From Novipirellula artificiosorum (GTDB lineage: Bacteria; Planctomycetota; Planctomycetia; Pirellulales; Pirellulaceae), in contig NZ_SJPV01000005.1 in assembly GCF_007860135.1 (NCBI RefSeq), positions 171,885-235,884 of the forward strand: a DNA stretch of 64,000 bases, in the 5' to 3' direction. Below the pieces are notes generated by a model that had not been told where the DNA came from, did not search any database, and was given only the letters and a program-made list of their open reading frames with translations. Positions 33,827-43,688 of this stretch are shown here, one piece after another. Numbering within the stretch: the first letter of the stretch is position 1; each line of letters begins with the position of its first letter. The position numbers and the translations under genes were made by a program.

Positions 33827-34747
33827 TCACAAATCACGCCGACCAAATAACAGCGTCGCAAGACCGACACAGGCCAACGTTGGCAGGCCATAGCCCATGA
33901 CGACTCGAAGCAACGAGAAATCTTGATAGTCACCGCGCTCAAAAAACTCTGGCGGCTGTTGCCGTACCGCGGCGGACCGACCGGTCAACAGGTTCAGGAA
34001 ATCAGCCGCTTGGTCCGCTGCCGCTTGCATGTCCTCTGTATCTGCCTGGGCCGACGAATCGGCTTCGGCGGTCTTCCACGGCGTTCGTAGCAATGTCGGC
34101 AACGATTGATTCAAGCTGATCGGGGAAAACTCTTCGAGTGAAAACGTATGCAATACCAAGTTAACCGGGATCCAAAATAAGATTAGTACCGCTGCAGCAA
34201 ACAGTGGACTCTTCAATAGGGTGCCAGCAAAAAAACCAAGCGAGACAAGGAATGTTAAAACCAAACCGACGACCATCAACGAAGCAGCGACGCCATACCC
34301 TGCCACGCCATCATCCGGTACGGATGCCCGCTCTGCCGCCATCACGATCCAAACAACGGGCAGGATTACCACGGCGAATGCGAGCAGCACCGCGATCACG
34401 CGGGCGGCCCAGGATGCCAACAGGTACTCCCATCGGTTTACCGGCCGACACAAGATGCCATCGGACAATGCTTCGAGTCGCGAGCCGGTAACAGGGTTCA
34501 GCCCTAGCAGTAGCACAACAAAGAACCAGGGAAAGACCAGATAGGGAAACAAAAGCTGTGCGACCAGCAATGCCGTCGGAGTTTGCCCCCAATTTGCGGT
34601 GACGATAAAGAACGTGACCAACGCGGTGGCGACGAGCCATCCACGTACAAGCCAGCTCTTGCCGAGGCCGCGAAGCTCATAGGACAGAATCGCCAATAGC
34701 GGCATGCTCGTCGCTCGTAGCTTTGAGATCGAACCGCCGAAATCCAT
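33827..34747 (-). CDS. ABC-2 type transporter permease
   Basis: 306 residues from ATG 34747, picked because AAGAGGA stands 8 nt before it. Six hydrophobic segments are visible: ~33-50, ~58-80, ~110-132, ~148-172, ~178-196 and one at the C-terminus after a soluble insert of about 80 residues (~205-285). An embedded basic segment, CRPVNRWEYLLASW, resembles the coupling region of exporters of the Gld/Nos type. The gene overlaps the upstream ATPase by 71 bp, so the two form one transporter. Substrate unknown. The linked exported proteins make a secretory or lipid-handling role attractive but unproven. Confidence 0.83.
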   Translation of the reverse strand: MDFGGSISKLRATSMPLLAILSYELRGLGKSWLVRGWLVATALVTFFIVTANWGQTPTALLVAQLLFPYLVFPWFFVVLLLGLNPVTGSRLEALSDGILCRPVNRWEYLLASWAARVIAVLLAFAVVILPVVWIVMAAERASVPDDGVAGYGVAASLMVVGLVLTFLVSLGFFAGTLLKSPLFAAAVLILFWIPVNLVLHTFSLEEFSPISLNQSLPTLLRTPWKTAEADSSAQADTEDMQAAADQAADFLNLLTGRSAAVRQQPPEFFERGDYQDFSLLRVVMGYGLPTLACVGLATLLFGRRDL

Positions 34748-35696
34748 GTTCGCTGTCCTCTTGTAGGAGTTGTAAGTACGCGTACTCGGTGTCACTTTGC
34801 GTAGAGCGGAGGGCTAACAGAGACAAATCGCTCGATTCGACCCGTTTGAGCACCTCCGCGACCACTCCGGCGCGGCTGTGCCGATCGGAGATCTCGACGA
34901 CGATCGAATGCATCTCGTGACTGCACGCTGCAACACCCGGCACCTCCGCAACCTGCTGCTGTAGCTGTAAGATCGCGTCGACCTCACCATCAAGCTCCAA
35001 GCAAAAGTCATCGCGTTGCAGTCGCTGTTTCATCTCACGCATCGAACCGCTAAAGATCATTCGGCCTTCTTGCATCACTCCAACGTGATCGCAAATCTGA
35101 TCAATGTCACTGAGGATGTGCGTTGCGACCACCACCGTTCGCGATTTCGCAAGTTCACGGATCAGGTCCAGGGTAAAACGTCGGGCTGATGGATCAAGAC
35201 CTGCGGTGGGTTCGTCCCAAATCAATAGCGGCGGATCCGCTAACAGCGAAGCAGCAATGCCGAGCCGAGTTCTCATCCCCGTCGAAAAGGTTGCGATCCG
35301 TTGGTGTGTCGCCCCTAACAACCCCACGGCGCGAAGGAGTGACGTTAATCGCGGCTTGCGAAGCTGGCTCGGCAGCCGACACAGTTTGCCGAGTAAATCG
35401 AGGTACTCGACAACACAAAGGTGGCCAGGCAATACGGGGTGCGTTGGCAAATAGCCTATCATGGCGCGCACATCGGTCGCGCGGGGACCACAGCGCCGAC
35501 CGAATACCTTGGCCTCGCCGGCCGAGGCCTGCTGCAACCCGAGCAACAACTTTAGCGTGGTGGTCTTGCCAGCTCCATTGGGACCCAGCAAGCCGTACAC
35601 AGAACCGACGGGTACCTTCAAGGTCATGTCGTTCACTGCGATGACACGCTGAGCATAAATCTTGGTCAGATGTTCCGTGTGGATTGCCAAGTCCAT
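34677..35696 (-). CDS. ABC transporter ATP-binding protein
   Basis: 339 residues from ATG 35696 (MDLAIHTEHLTKIY). Walker A GLLGPNGAGKTTTLKLL, a signature variant FSTGMRTRLGIA, Walker B LLIWDEPTAGLDP and the switch histidine in VVATHILSDID are all present. The C-terminal ~100 residues after the nucleotide domain form an extension as in CcmA/NatA-type exporter ATPases. First gene of the leftward operon, separated by 238 bp from the divergent module B. Confidence 0.93.
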   Translation of the reverse strand: MDLAIHTEHLTKIYAQRVIAVNDMTLKVPVGSVYGLLGPNGAGKTTTLKLLLGLQQASAGEAKVFGRRCGPRATDVRAMIGYLPTHPVLPGHLCVVEYLDLLGKLCRLPSQLRKPRLTSLLRAVGLLGATHQRIATFSTGMRTRLGIAASLLADPPLLIWDEPTAGLDPSARRFTLDLIRELAKSRTVVVATHILSDIDQICDHVGVMQEGRMIFSGSMREMKQRLQRDDFCLELDGEVDAILQLQQQVAEVPGVAACSHEMHSIVVEISDRHSRAGVVAEVLKRVESSDLSLLALRSTQSDTEYAYLQLLQEDSEHGFRRFDLKATSDEHAAIGDSVL

Positions 35697-35934
35697 AAGC
35701 GATACCGTGATCGTCTTGACGGTTGGAGGGGGGGATTGCAAGGAAGCGGGGGGAGGTGTCTGCGAAAGGTGATTCGCAGAACATCAAAAACTATTGGACA
35801 CGAAACGAGAAAGTTATGCTATTTGCCGAACGTGGTTTGATACGAACGGATACAAAGAATAGACCGTCTTGGCCGAACCCAATACTGTAGAATCACAGAA
35901 AACCACAACGATCCATGCCTGGAAGTTTACCCCA
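35697..35934. promoter_or_regulatory. Shared divergent promoter region between the two modules
   Basis: The 238 bp between the divergently transcribed ABC ATPase gene (minus) and the module B exported protein (plus) must carry promoters for both. No promoter motif can be picked with confidence. Confidence 0.5.
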
Positions 35935-37776
35935 ATGAACCCATTTTTGCTCTCCTTCGTTGCGACATATCACCGCAGATTCGCAGTCGGCATTTGTTGT
36001 TTCGCTGCGATCATCTCCTCGGCTGGATCATTGCACGCAGAGACCGAGACCGTGGCAACGCCTGCGAACAGCGATCGCAGTGCCACTGAGCTGTTGCCGT
36101 CTTCGATCGTTGGATTCGCGCAAGTGTCGAACCTTGGCCAAGTGATGTCGACTGTCATCGATCACCCGTTGCACCATCGCATTAAGAGCTTGCCTGCCTA
36201 TGAGGCCTTTCTTGAATCGGAACCGAGACGCCAGCTTCGTGTGGCAATTGATGCATTCGAAGGCAGCATGGGCCAACCATGGCAACAAGCACTCGCGACG
36301 CTTTCTGATGGCGGCATCAGTGTCGCATTGGATTCGAAGGGTGGCGGCGTTGCGTTGTTGGTGAAGTCGTCTAGCCGTGACAGCTTAGAACGACTTCGCG
36401 GATTCTTGCTGGCCATCTCCAGTATGAAACAGGGCGGCACGACTCCTCAGCAGGGAGAGTACCGCGGGTTCACCGCGTACCAGTTCAACAAAAAACTGAA
36501 GATGGCATTGGTTGACAATTGGTGCTTGATCACCAACAGCTCGGAGCTTGGACAATCGATTATCGATCAATACCTTGACGGCGGTGGCGAGTCGTTGCAG
36601 TCCAAAGAATCGTTTAGGCAGTCGGTTGAAAGTATGGATTCGCAACAGCGCGACACGGCTGCGGTATGGGGATGTTTTGATGTGGAAGCTTTGCGTAACG
36701 CAGGCGTTGCCGAGGGTTTTTTCAACGAAAAGGTGGACAACTTTGGGGGCGAGTTGGTCCTTGGCGGGATGATTGCAAACCTTCGTCATACGCCCTTTGT
36801 TACCGGGACCGTCCATCTGGAACAACCGGGGCTTCGACTACAACTTGCGACACCCCATGACCGTGATTGGGAACCGCCACGCGAATATTACTTTGGTGAA
36901 GCGTCGAGCGCATCGGCGCCACCGCTATTGAATCTCGAGAATCGCTTGTTTGCAGTCTCTTCACATCGTGACCTGTCGCAAATGTGGCTACGAGCGGGGG
37001 ACTTGTTGAGCGATCGAGTGGTGGATCAACTCGCCAAAGCGGACACGCAACTGACAACGCTTTTCTCGGGGCGTGACTTCGGCGAAGACATTCTTGGTGC
37101 GCTCGAAAGTGAGATTCAAATCATCGGCGTCTCACAGGATTTCAGCGATCACCGACCTCGCCCTGCGATCCAATTGCCCGCATTCGCGATTCAATTTCGG
37201 ATGAAAACCCCTGCCGAGACTCAACCAGAAATCCGACGCATCTTTCAGAGCTTCGTTGGTTTCGCGAATGTCACCGGCGCGATGAACGGTCAGCCTCCGT
37301 TGGACCTTGGTTTGGAAACGAGCGGCTCGGCACAGATGGTGACAGCAACCTATGTACCCGAACGCGACGAGCGAGACAGCGTGACGGCACCCATTCAATT
37401 CAATTTCTCGCCCACGATCGCGTTTGCATCCGAACGAGTCATTTTCTCTAGCTCCACGGCTTTGGCTCGTCAGATGGTTCAATCCGCGGGCACAAGCGAA
37501 GTAGCGAACGATCGCGATGCGAACACTGAGTTGCTGGTCGACGTAAACTCGCTTCACCAAGTCCTCGAAGCGAACCGGCCACAGCTTGTTGCGGGAAACA
37601 TGCTCGAGAAGGGGAATTCGGAAAATGCAGCCCAGCAGGAGATCGGCTTGTTGCTGGAGATGGTTGGCTTGATGAAACAACTAAGTTTGGAGCTCAACGT
37701 GGCAGAGACGCAGATGCAATTGAATGCTGCAATCACCGTTGACTCGGATCGACCTCAATCGGGAGCGAACGAGTGA
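35935..37776 (+). CDS. Exported protein of unrecognised family (module B)
   Basis: 613 residues from ATG 35935, which begins a leader with basic N-terminus and hydrophobic core (VGICCFAAIISSAGSLHA). No domain known to me. It is clearly related to the module A protein at 31917-33710, with matching blocks in the C-terminal half (PAFAIQFRM, NFSPTIAFA, VIFSSS). Similarity is weaker in the N-terminal half, though both start with a short segment around LPSSIVGFAQVSN / VSPDAWIVAEISR. Probably periplasmic. Its stop overlaps the GTG start of the next gene by 4 bp (GTGA). Confidence 0.8.
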   Translation: MNPFLLSFVATYHRRFAVGICCFAAIISSAGSLHAETETVATPANSDRSATELLPSSIVGFAQVSNLGQVMSTVIDHPLHHRIKSLPAYEAFLESEPRRQLRVAIDAFEGSMGQPWQQALATLSDGGISVALDSKGGGVALLVKSSSRDSLERLRGFLLAISSMKQGGTTPQQGEYRGFTAYQFNKKLKMALVDNWCLITNSSELGQSIIDQYLDGGGESLQSKESFRQSVESMDSQQRDTAAVWGCFDVEALRNAGVAEGFFNEKVDNFGGELVLGGMIANLRHTPFVTGTVHLEQPGLRLQLATPHDRDWEPPREYYFGEASSASAPPLLNLENRLFAVSSHRDLSQMWLRAGDLLSDRVVDQLAKADTQLTTLFSGRDFGEDILGALESEIQIIGVSQDFSDHRPRPAIQLPAFAIQFRMKTPAETQPEIRRIFQSFVGFANVTGAMNGQPPLDLGLETSGSAQMVTATYVPERDERDSVTAPIQFNFSPTIAFASERVIFSSSTALARQMVQSAGTSEVANDRDANTELLVDVNSLHQVLEANRPQLVAGNMLEKGNSENAAQQEIGLLLEMVGLMKQLSLELNVAETQMQLNAAITVDSDRPQSGANE

Positions 37777-39146
37777 CCGAGGTCCAAGCGAACCGAGTCG
37801 ATCCCGATTGGGCATGGCAGCCGTTCGAACCGACGGCCCAACGACCTTGGGACCGCCGACTCGCCGCACACCTGTACCGTCGGGCGGGTTTCGGGGCGGA
37901 CCTCGCGACGCTCGACGAGGCACTGCTGCGCACACCTGCGGAAGTGGTGGATGAACTTTTGCAGGCCAATCGTGAACCCATACCGTTTCAGGTGACCGCG
38001 GATTCACTTGCGCAAACGATTCTCGCGAGTGGCGATCCAAAACGTTTGTCTTCCGCTTGGGTCTACCGGTTGCTGTTCACGCCGAGTCAGTTACTCGAAA
38101 AGACAACGCTTTTTTGGCATGGCCATTTTGCCACCAGCGCTGACAAAGTAACGGACGCGACCTTGATGTGGCAGCAGAACCAATTGCTCCGCTCTTATGC
38201 ACTCGGCCGCTTCGACGAAATGGTTGAAGCGATTGCTCAAGATCCCGCGATGCTGATCTATCTCGACTCGACCGCGAACCGAAAGGCACATCCAAACGAG
38301 AATTTTGCACGTGAGTTGATGGAGCTTTTCTGTTTGGGCGAGGGAAATTTTCGCGAAGGCGATGTGCGGGAATTGGCGAGGTGCTTTACCGGGTGGGAAA
38401 TCAAGAACAACCGATTTCGAAAGAATCGATATCAGCAAGACACTGGTCCGAAATCACTGTTTTCCAGGACGGGACCTTTCGACGGCGAGGAAGCCATTGC
38501 CATCGTGACCGAACAACCGTCACTTGAGCGGTTTTTGGCGAGGAAATGGTATCGATTTTTTGTCTCAGATGAACCCCAGCCGAGCGCCGAGTTGTTGCAA
38601 CCGTTGGCCGATTGCTTTCGCGCCAGTGGCCTGCAGGTGGCTGCTCCGCTGACCATGCTGCTGAAGAGCAATCTGTTCTTCTCCGAGCATGCCATAGGAC
38701 GTAAGATCAAATCACCCGTTGAGTTTGTGGTTGGAACCCTGCGTTGTCTGAACGCGACCACGAATACCAACCGCGTCGCGGATGGATTGCGGACGATCGG
38801 TCAAGGCTTGTTTTACCCGCCCAACGTCAAAGGATGGGACGGGGGACGGACATGGATCAACTCGTCAACCTTGATTGGGCGCGCGAACCTGATGGCCGAT
38901 TTGTTGGGCGACAGCGTGACGCGGTTCGACGGCAAACCAGTCAGCGAGTACTTTCGTTCCCTTGGTGTGAGGACGACGAGCGAAGCCATCGAGCATTTGG
39001 AGCAATGCCTGTTGGTGACTCCGCTGAGCGAGCAGACTAAGTCTGAATTGCGATCATCCGTTGAACTTCAATCCACCCAGGATGAGCAAGGGATGCGTTC
39101 ATTGTTGCTCACCGTGACTTCGCTTCCGCAGTGCCAAATCGGTTAG
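37773..39146 (+). CDS. DUF1800 protein (module B)
   Basis: 457 residues with the same architecture as its module A paralogue: RLAAHLYRRAGFGADLATL, KTTLFWHGHFATS, NENFARELMELFCLGEGN, CFTGWEI, FYPPNVKGWDGGRTWINS. It starts with GTG at 37773, coupled to the preceding gene. Followed after 151 bp by its DUF1501 partner. Family function unknown. Confidence 0.9.
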   Translation: MTEVQANRVDPDWAWQPFEPTAQRPWDRRLAAHLYRRAGFGADLATLDEALLRTPAEVVDELLQANREPIPFQVTADSLAQTILASGDPKRLSSAWVYRLLFTPSQLLEKTTLFWHGHFATSADKVTDATLMWQQNQLLRSYALGRFDEMVEAIAQDPAMLIYLDSTANRKAHPNENFARELMELFCLGEGNFREGDVRELARCFTGWEIKNNRFRKNRYQQDTGPKSLFSRTGPFDGEEAIAIVTEQPSLERFLARKWYRFFVSDEPQPSAELLQPLADCFRASGLQVAAPLTMLLKSNLFFSEHAIGRKIKSPVEFVVGTLRCLNATTNTNRVADGLRTIGQGLFYPPNVKGWDGGRTWINSSTLIGRANLMADLLGDSVTRFDGKPVSEYFRSLGVRTTSEAIEHLEQCLLVTPLSEQTKSELRSSVELQSTQDEQGMRSLLLTVTSLPQCQIG

Positions 39147-39297
39147 GACTTTGTCGTCCATGATGGTTGGGTGCTCACTTTCGGTTGCAACGCATGCGTT
39201 ATCAACACAATGAAATGACCACGACATAATTCCAGCGACCAACGGGATCGGAGCAGGCTGCTTAACAGGTAGCTCGCTTCGCCTGCGGTCGCAATGC

Positions 39298-40578
39298 ATG
39301 ATGAAATTGGAGATGGGTATGTTCTTTTCCGACTCGACATCGCGGCGTCGATTCTTGCGTTCTTCGATCGGCGGCGCTACGGCTGTTGGAATCGGCGCGG
39401 CGATCCCCGACTGTTTCTTGCAGGCTTCGGAAAGGGCTCTGCACGCATCCGAACGGATTTTGGTCGTCGTTCAAATGACCGGTGGAAACGATGGGCTCAA
39501 CACGGTGATTCCTTATGCGAACGACGACTACCGGTCCGCTCGGCCGAAATTGGCCATCCCCGATGCCGATGTGTTGAAGTGTAGTGACGAGCTTGGCTTT
39601 CATCCGTCGATGTCTTCCATGCGACAGCTTTTCGAAGACGGAAAGATGACGGTGGTCTGTGGCGTCGGCTACGACCAACCGAATCGATCCCATTTTGAAT
39701 CGATGGACATTTGGCACACGTGCCGACGCAAGAATGAACTCCGCGATGACGGTTGGCTCGGGCGATTTCTCGCTACCCAAGACCGCCCCGTTGGCGGTGA
39801 CGTGCTGGCTTTGCATTTGGGTCAAGAAAAACAGCCCTTTGCGCTGGCGTCAAACCGTGTTCGTGTGCCGACGATTCGTGAACTGGCGGAGTTTCAGCTT
39901 CGCGGTCAAAAAGGAAAGGCGCTAAGTCGTTTTCTTACCAAGAGTGTGGAACAAGCTCCTGCCCAATCCGATGACTTATTGAAATTTTTGCAATCCAGTA
40001 CGGCTTCGGCTCTTGAGGCGAGTCAGCGTGTGACCGAAGCGTCGCAAGATTACCGATCCGAGCTGCGCTATCCCGAAACGTCGCTCGGGAAAAAACTGCG
40101 TGTGATTGCGCAATTGATCGATGCAGGGCTGTCGACCCGGGTCTACTACGTTCAGCTTGACGGATTTGACACGCACGCGAACCAGCCCAACACGCATGCG
40201 ATTCTGTTGCGAGAATGGAGCGATGCGGTTTCAACATTCATCCGTGATTTGGAGGGACATCACCATGGGGATCGAGTTTGCGTGATGACGTTTAGTGAGT
40301 TCGGTCGACGGGTGGCGGAGAACGCGAGCCAGGGAACGGACCACGGTGCCGCAGGGCCGATGTTCTTGTGTGGCGGAGGGCTGGTCCCTGGGATCATCGG
40401 CGGTTACGCGAGTTTGACCGATTTGCAAGACGGTGACCTCAAGCACCAAACCGATTTTCGACAAGTCTATGCGGCCGTGTTGAGGTCGTGGCTTGGGGTG
40501 GACCCGGCCGCCATTCTCGGTGGCCAGTATGCGCCGCTTCCGCTGTTCGCATCGATGGCCGACCCTACATTGGGCTAA
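39298..40578 (+). CDS. DUF1501 protein, Tat-exported (module B)
   Basis: 426 residues. A twin-arginine leader (SRRRFLRSSIGGATAVG) follows a short N-terminal extension; several ATGs at 39298-39321 could be used. Family blocks: VVVQMTGGNDGLNTVIPYAN, GYDQPNRSHFESMDIWHT, LDGFDTHANQPNTHAILL and MTFSEFGRRVAENASQGTDHG. The 3' end overlaps the convergent 1037-residue gene by 4 bp. Confidence 0.9.
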   Translation: MMKLEMGMFFSDSTSRRRFLRSSIGGATAVGIGAAIPDCFLQASERALHASERILVVVQMTGGNDGLNTVIPYANDDYRSARPKLAIPDADVLKCSDELGFHPSMSSMRQLFEDGKMTVVCGVGYDQPNRSHFESMDIWHTCRRKNELRDDGWLGRFLATQDRPVGGDVLALHLGQEKQPFALASNRVRVPTIRELAEFQLRGQKGKALSRFLTKSVEQAPAQSDDLLKFLQSSTASALEASQRVTEASQDYRSELRYPETSLGKKLRVIAQLIDAGLSTRVYYVQLDGFDTHANQPNTHAILLREWSDAVSTFIRDLEGHHHGDRVCVMTFSEFGRRVAENASQGTDHGAAGPMFLCGGGLVPGIIGGYASLTDLQDGDLKHQTDFRQVYAAVLRSWLGVDPAAILGGQYAPLPLFASMADPTLG

Positions 40579-43500
40579 CGCGGATTCATGCCTGGTGGCG
40601 CTGCCATCCGAACCCCTTCGAGCTGCAGGTTCTCGAGTTCCATGGTCTTCGTGTTCAGCGTCATGGTGCGAACGGCACCTTCCATTCCCGGTTGCCCATT
40701 GGCGGGTTGATGACGGTAGAGCGCTGGCCGATTTGGGGCCCCATGCATCGTGAACAGTTCCTTGCCGGAAGCATAGGCTGCTCGGGTGGCGGTGCATTCG
40801 AACAAGCCACGATCACTTCGATTTCGAAACACAACGCCACCGGTAGCTTGAGCTTCCCAACGCGCGGGCAAACCGGGAATGCGGGGCTGATTTTGGTTTT
40901 CGGGTGAGATCGCGAACTTTAACTGGTCACAATCCAGCGTCGACTGGCCCGTGGATAGCGCGTCCATGGTTTGTGCATCAAAGGTCTCGTCCCAAGAAGT
41001 GACGTCGCGGACGCCCACCCGAACGCCTCGAAAAAAGTCAAGTGTTTGGTTGGCCAAATCGGCTTGCATGGCGTCATGAAAGACCAAGTGGATGCTGGAC
41101 AGTGTGGGGTCATTCGGATCCGCTGTGGCCGTCTTGCCAGGCATCGATTCTGCAAGGCTGCCGCGTGTCCAACACCGATACCATCCCGGTCCCGTGCCAA
41201 TCAACTTGGCCCCAGCCGAGCGGTTGCTTCCACTGGCCCCATTGGCATTCTTTGCCGCTTGAAGCTTCTCGCCGGTCATGGGGAACAATTTCAACGTCTC
41301 GGCGTGTAGCAGGTGCCTCGCTTCGGTCAAACCGTCGGCAGCATGTTGGATGGCCTCGACGAGCAGCGGACGCGAATCGCTCTGGGTTAGCTCAATGCGC
41401 TGAATGGTCGCATTTCGCATTGTTTTCAAGTCCCGGACCTCTACACCGTCATCGAGCAGAATCTCCATGCGATCCCCGTCGACAGCAATTCGCCACGGAT
41501 CGCGACCATGGATGAGCGAAGCCTCGATTTCGACTCCGTCGGTCAATACCGCTTTTTTACCATCAAAAATCATCTCCCCTTGCCAACGGCAAAGGGGCGG
41601 TGAGGTGAATTGCATGGCGGATGCTGTGCCGCTGAACCCATCCGTCGCAAGTCCATTGGGCAGCGCTTGCGAGGGAATTCGGAGTTCACCTGCTTCGTTG
41701 ATCCAAACGACATTGTCACTCGGTCGTATCTGGATCACTGGGCCGACAAAATAGCCGTCGCCGAGTTCAATTCGCGCTGGGGAATCCACTCCGCTACCGA
41801 GGTGCAACACATCCTCGCCGCCTCCGTCAATCAATCGCAATTCTTCGCCCGTCAATTTCGCCATCATCGGCTGCCCACCGAGTTGGACCGTATGGATCAG
41901 CTCGACGCTACCACGAACGCTCAAGTCCTTTGCCTGGATACCTTCGTCACTAAGCAACAACTTTGCCGAAATCACGTTGCCACGGACCTTCGGTTGCTGT
42001 CGCGCCCCGGGCACCAAGGTTGGCGAATTCGTACTGGGTTGTGCGACCAGTTGCCGGATCGTCGCTGGTTGGTTCGGATTGGATTGATCCACCATGGCGA
42101 GATCGCTGGGATCCGGATCGACAAAAAACAAACGCAATTCATCCGTGTCGGCGGCGAGGGCTGCGGTATCGAGATGGACCAATCCTGAGGCGGACAGCGA
42201 CTCGGGGACCAGTGTTCGCCGCGAGTTGGGATCGGACGCCAATGGGGCGGAGGATGGATCGGGTTTTAGAACACCTTGAATGGCATTTGCATTGAATTGA
42301 CCTCCGTCGGATAGCGTCGTCTTGACATCCCCGTCGATCCACATTTGAAACCGTGCGTCCAACGACTTTGCGGTGGTTGCGGACAAAGGTCGCAGCGCAA
42401 AGCTGTCCTTCCATTGAATTCGCCGAAGCGGAAGCTCGGGATCCTCTATTTGGACGATGCCCAACCCACGCGCGTCGATGGCGCCAAGTGTTTCTGGCGA
42501 GCTCGGATCGTATTGGTACACGATCGACTCGAGTCGCGCGTGGATGCCACCACGGCGGACATCAATGCCTTGGTTACCATCGGCACGCAACAGCCCTCGA
42601 TTGGCTTGAAGATCAATCTGTCCCGCTGCCAATCGTAAGTCTAAATTCGGTAGATCGGCCACCAACGGTGCTCCGGTCGCTTTCACTCGAGTGATCCAAT
42701 CAAGCGGCCCATTTCGAGGGATCTCTTTATTATTTGGATCACGAAACGTCAATTCAACGGTATCACAATCAAACCGATCGGTCGCCGCACCGCGGATTTG
42801 GTGAATCATCGCAACATGATTTCGTAACATCAATTGGTTGATTGCAAAATCATACTCGACTCGGCCACTACACTCCACGTTCACAACCGCCGCTGGTTGC
42901 ATCGCGACCTTGCTGGCATAAAAGCCAGCCTGCGGATTGAGTTCATTCGGACTGGCCTCGGCGGAGGATGTCGTCGCTGGCCAAAGCCCGCCGCCTTCAA
43001 GCGGGAGAGTCAGTTCCTCGAGGTAGATCAACTCCATACGATCAAGTAGCGCCGCGCTCTCGGTTTGCATCATCGGCGACGAAGCCGCCGTGGCAAGGTG
43101 AATGGTCAAATCACGGCCGATCAGTTTGGCCCGGCCAAGGTTCATTTGAATGGCTTCAAATGTTCGAATCGTCTGATTGTCGATCTCAACATTTGCCGTT
43201 CGGATGTACAACGAATCAGCTGGGTTCTCCGGATCGAGACGGCTGATTTGGACCACGCCCTTGATTAAACCGCGCTTGATCGGTGGGGCACTGCCGCTCA
43301 TCGGATCGAGTGAACCGGTGAAGCGGATCTCTGCGCCTTCACGTGATTCGATCACCACAGGCGATCCGCTCGAGTCGCCGTTGATACCGCGGCCGATCAC
43401 AATGGTCATCGGCGATAGCTTCCACTGATCGGGCGAAACTTGCAGCAAGTTCTCGAATAGCAACATGCCGCTGGCGGTTTGTAGTCGCTTACACTTGCCT

Positions 43501-43688
43501 CGCTGCCATGCGCCCACCGGGAACAGGTCACCGAGCGTATCGTCAGCGTGCAGCTCGGTTCTCGGCGCCATCGCCATCGCTTCGATCTTGGGCGGACGCA
43601 ACCAAGACACCACCAACACCTGATAGACGATCGCTATCACGGCCAAGGCAGCCAACGCGGTTAGGTAGTGAGTAAGCTTACGAACCAT
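40575..43688 (-). CDS. Very large LptC/LptA (OstA)-like membrane-anchored protein
   Basis: 1037 residues. An N-terminal anchor (LTHYLTALAALAVIAIVYQV) is followed by a long periplasmic region of repeated beta-structure. Strand patterns such as DCDTVELTF, DCDQLKFAI and MIFDGKKAVLTDGVEIEA resemble the OstA/LptA/LptC jelly-roll. The near-C-terminal block FECTATRAAYASGKELFTMHG fits the last strands of such a fold. It starts 11 bp inside kdsC and is the third gene of kdsD-kdsC-X, where X is lptC in proteobacteria. Inferred role: periplasmic bridge for lipopolysaccharide export, perhaps doing LptC and LptA work in one chain. The homology is from pattern and position only. Confidence 0.6.
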   Translation of the reverse strand: MVRKLTHYLTALAALAVIAIVYQVLVVSWLRPPKIEAMAMAPRTELHADDTLGDLFPVGAWQRGKCKRLQTASGMLLFENLLQVSPDQWKLSPMTIVIGRGINGDSSGSPVVIESREGAEIRFTGSLDPMSGSAPPIKRGLIKGVVQISRLDPENPADSLYIRTANVEIDNQTIRTFEAIQMNLGRAKLIGRDLTIHLATAASSPMMQTESAALLDRMELIYLEELTLPLEGGGLWPATTSSAEASPNELNPQAGFYASKVAMQPAAVVNVECSGRVEYDFAINQLMLRNHVAMIHQIRGAATDRFDCDTVELTFRDPNNKEIPRNGPLDWITRVKATGAPLVADLPNLDLRLAAGQIDLQANRGLLRADGNQGIDVRRGGIHARLESIVYQYDPSSPETLGAIDARGLGIVQIEDPELPLRRIQWKDSFALRPLSATTAKSLDARFQMWIDGDVKTTLSDGGQFNANAIQGVLKPDPSSAPLASDPNSRRTLVPESLSASGLVHLDTAALAADTDELRLFFVDPDPSDLAMVDQSNPNQPATIRQLVAQPSTNSPTLVPGARQQPKVRGNVISAKLLLSDEGIQAKDLSVRGSVELIHTVQLGGQPMMAKLTGEELRLIDGGGEDVLHLGSGVDSPARIELGDGYFVGPVIQIRPSDNVVWINEAGELRIPSQALPNGLATDGFSGTASAMQFTSPPLCRWQGEMIFDGKKAVLTDGVEIEASLIHGRDPWRIAVDGDRMEILLDDGVEVRDLKTMRNATIQRIELTQSDSRPLLVEAIQHAADGLTEARHLLHAETLKLFPMTGEKLQAAKNANGASGSNRSAGAKLIGTGPGWYRCWTRGSLAESMPGKTATADPNDPTLSSIHLVFHDAMQADLANQTLDFFRGVRVGVRDVTSWDETFDAQTMDALSTGQSTLDCDQLKFAISPENQNQPRIPGLPARWEAQATGGVVFRNRSDRGLFECTATRAAYASGKELFTMHGAPNRPALYRHQPANGQPGMEGAVRTMTLNTKTMELENLQLEGVRMAAPPGMNPR

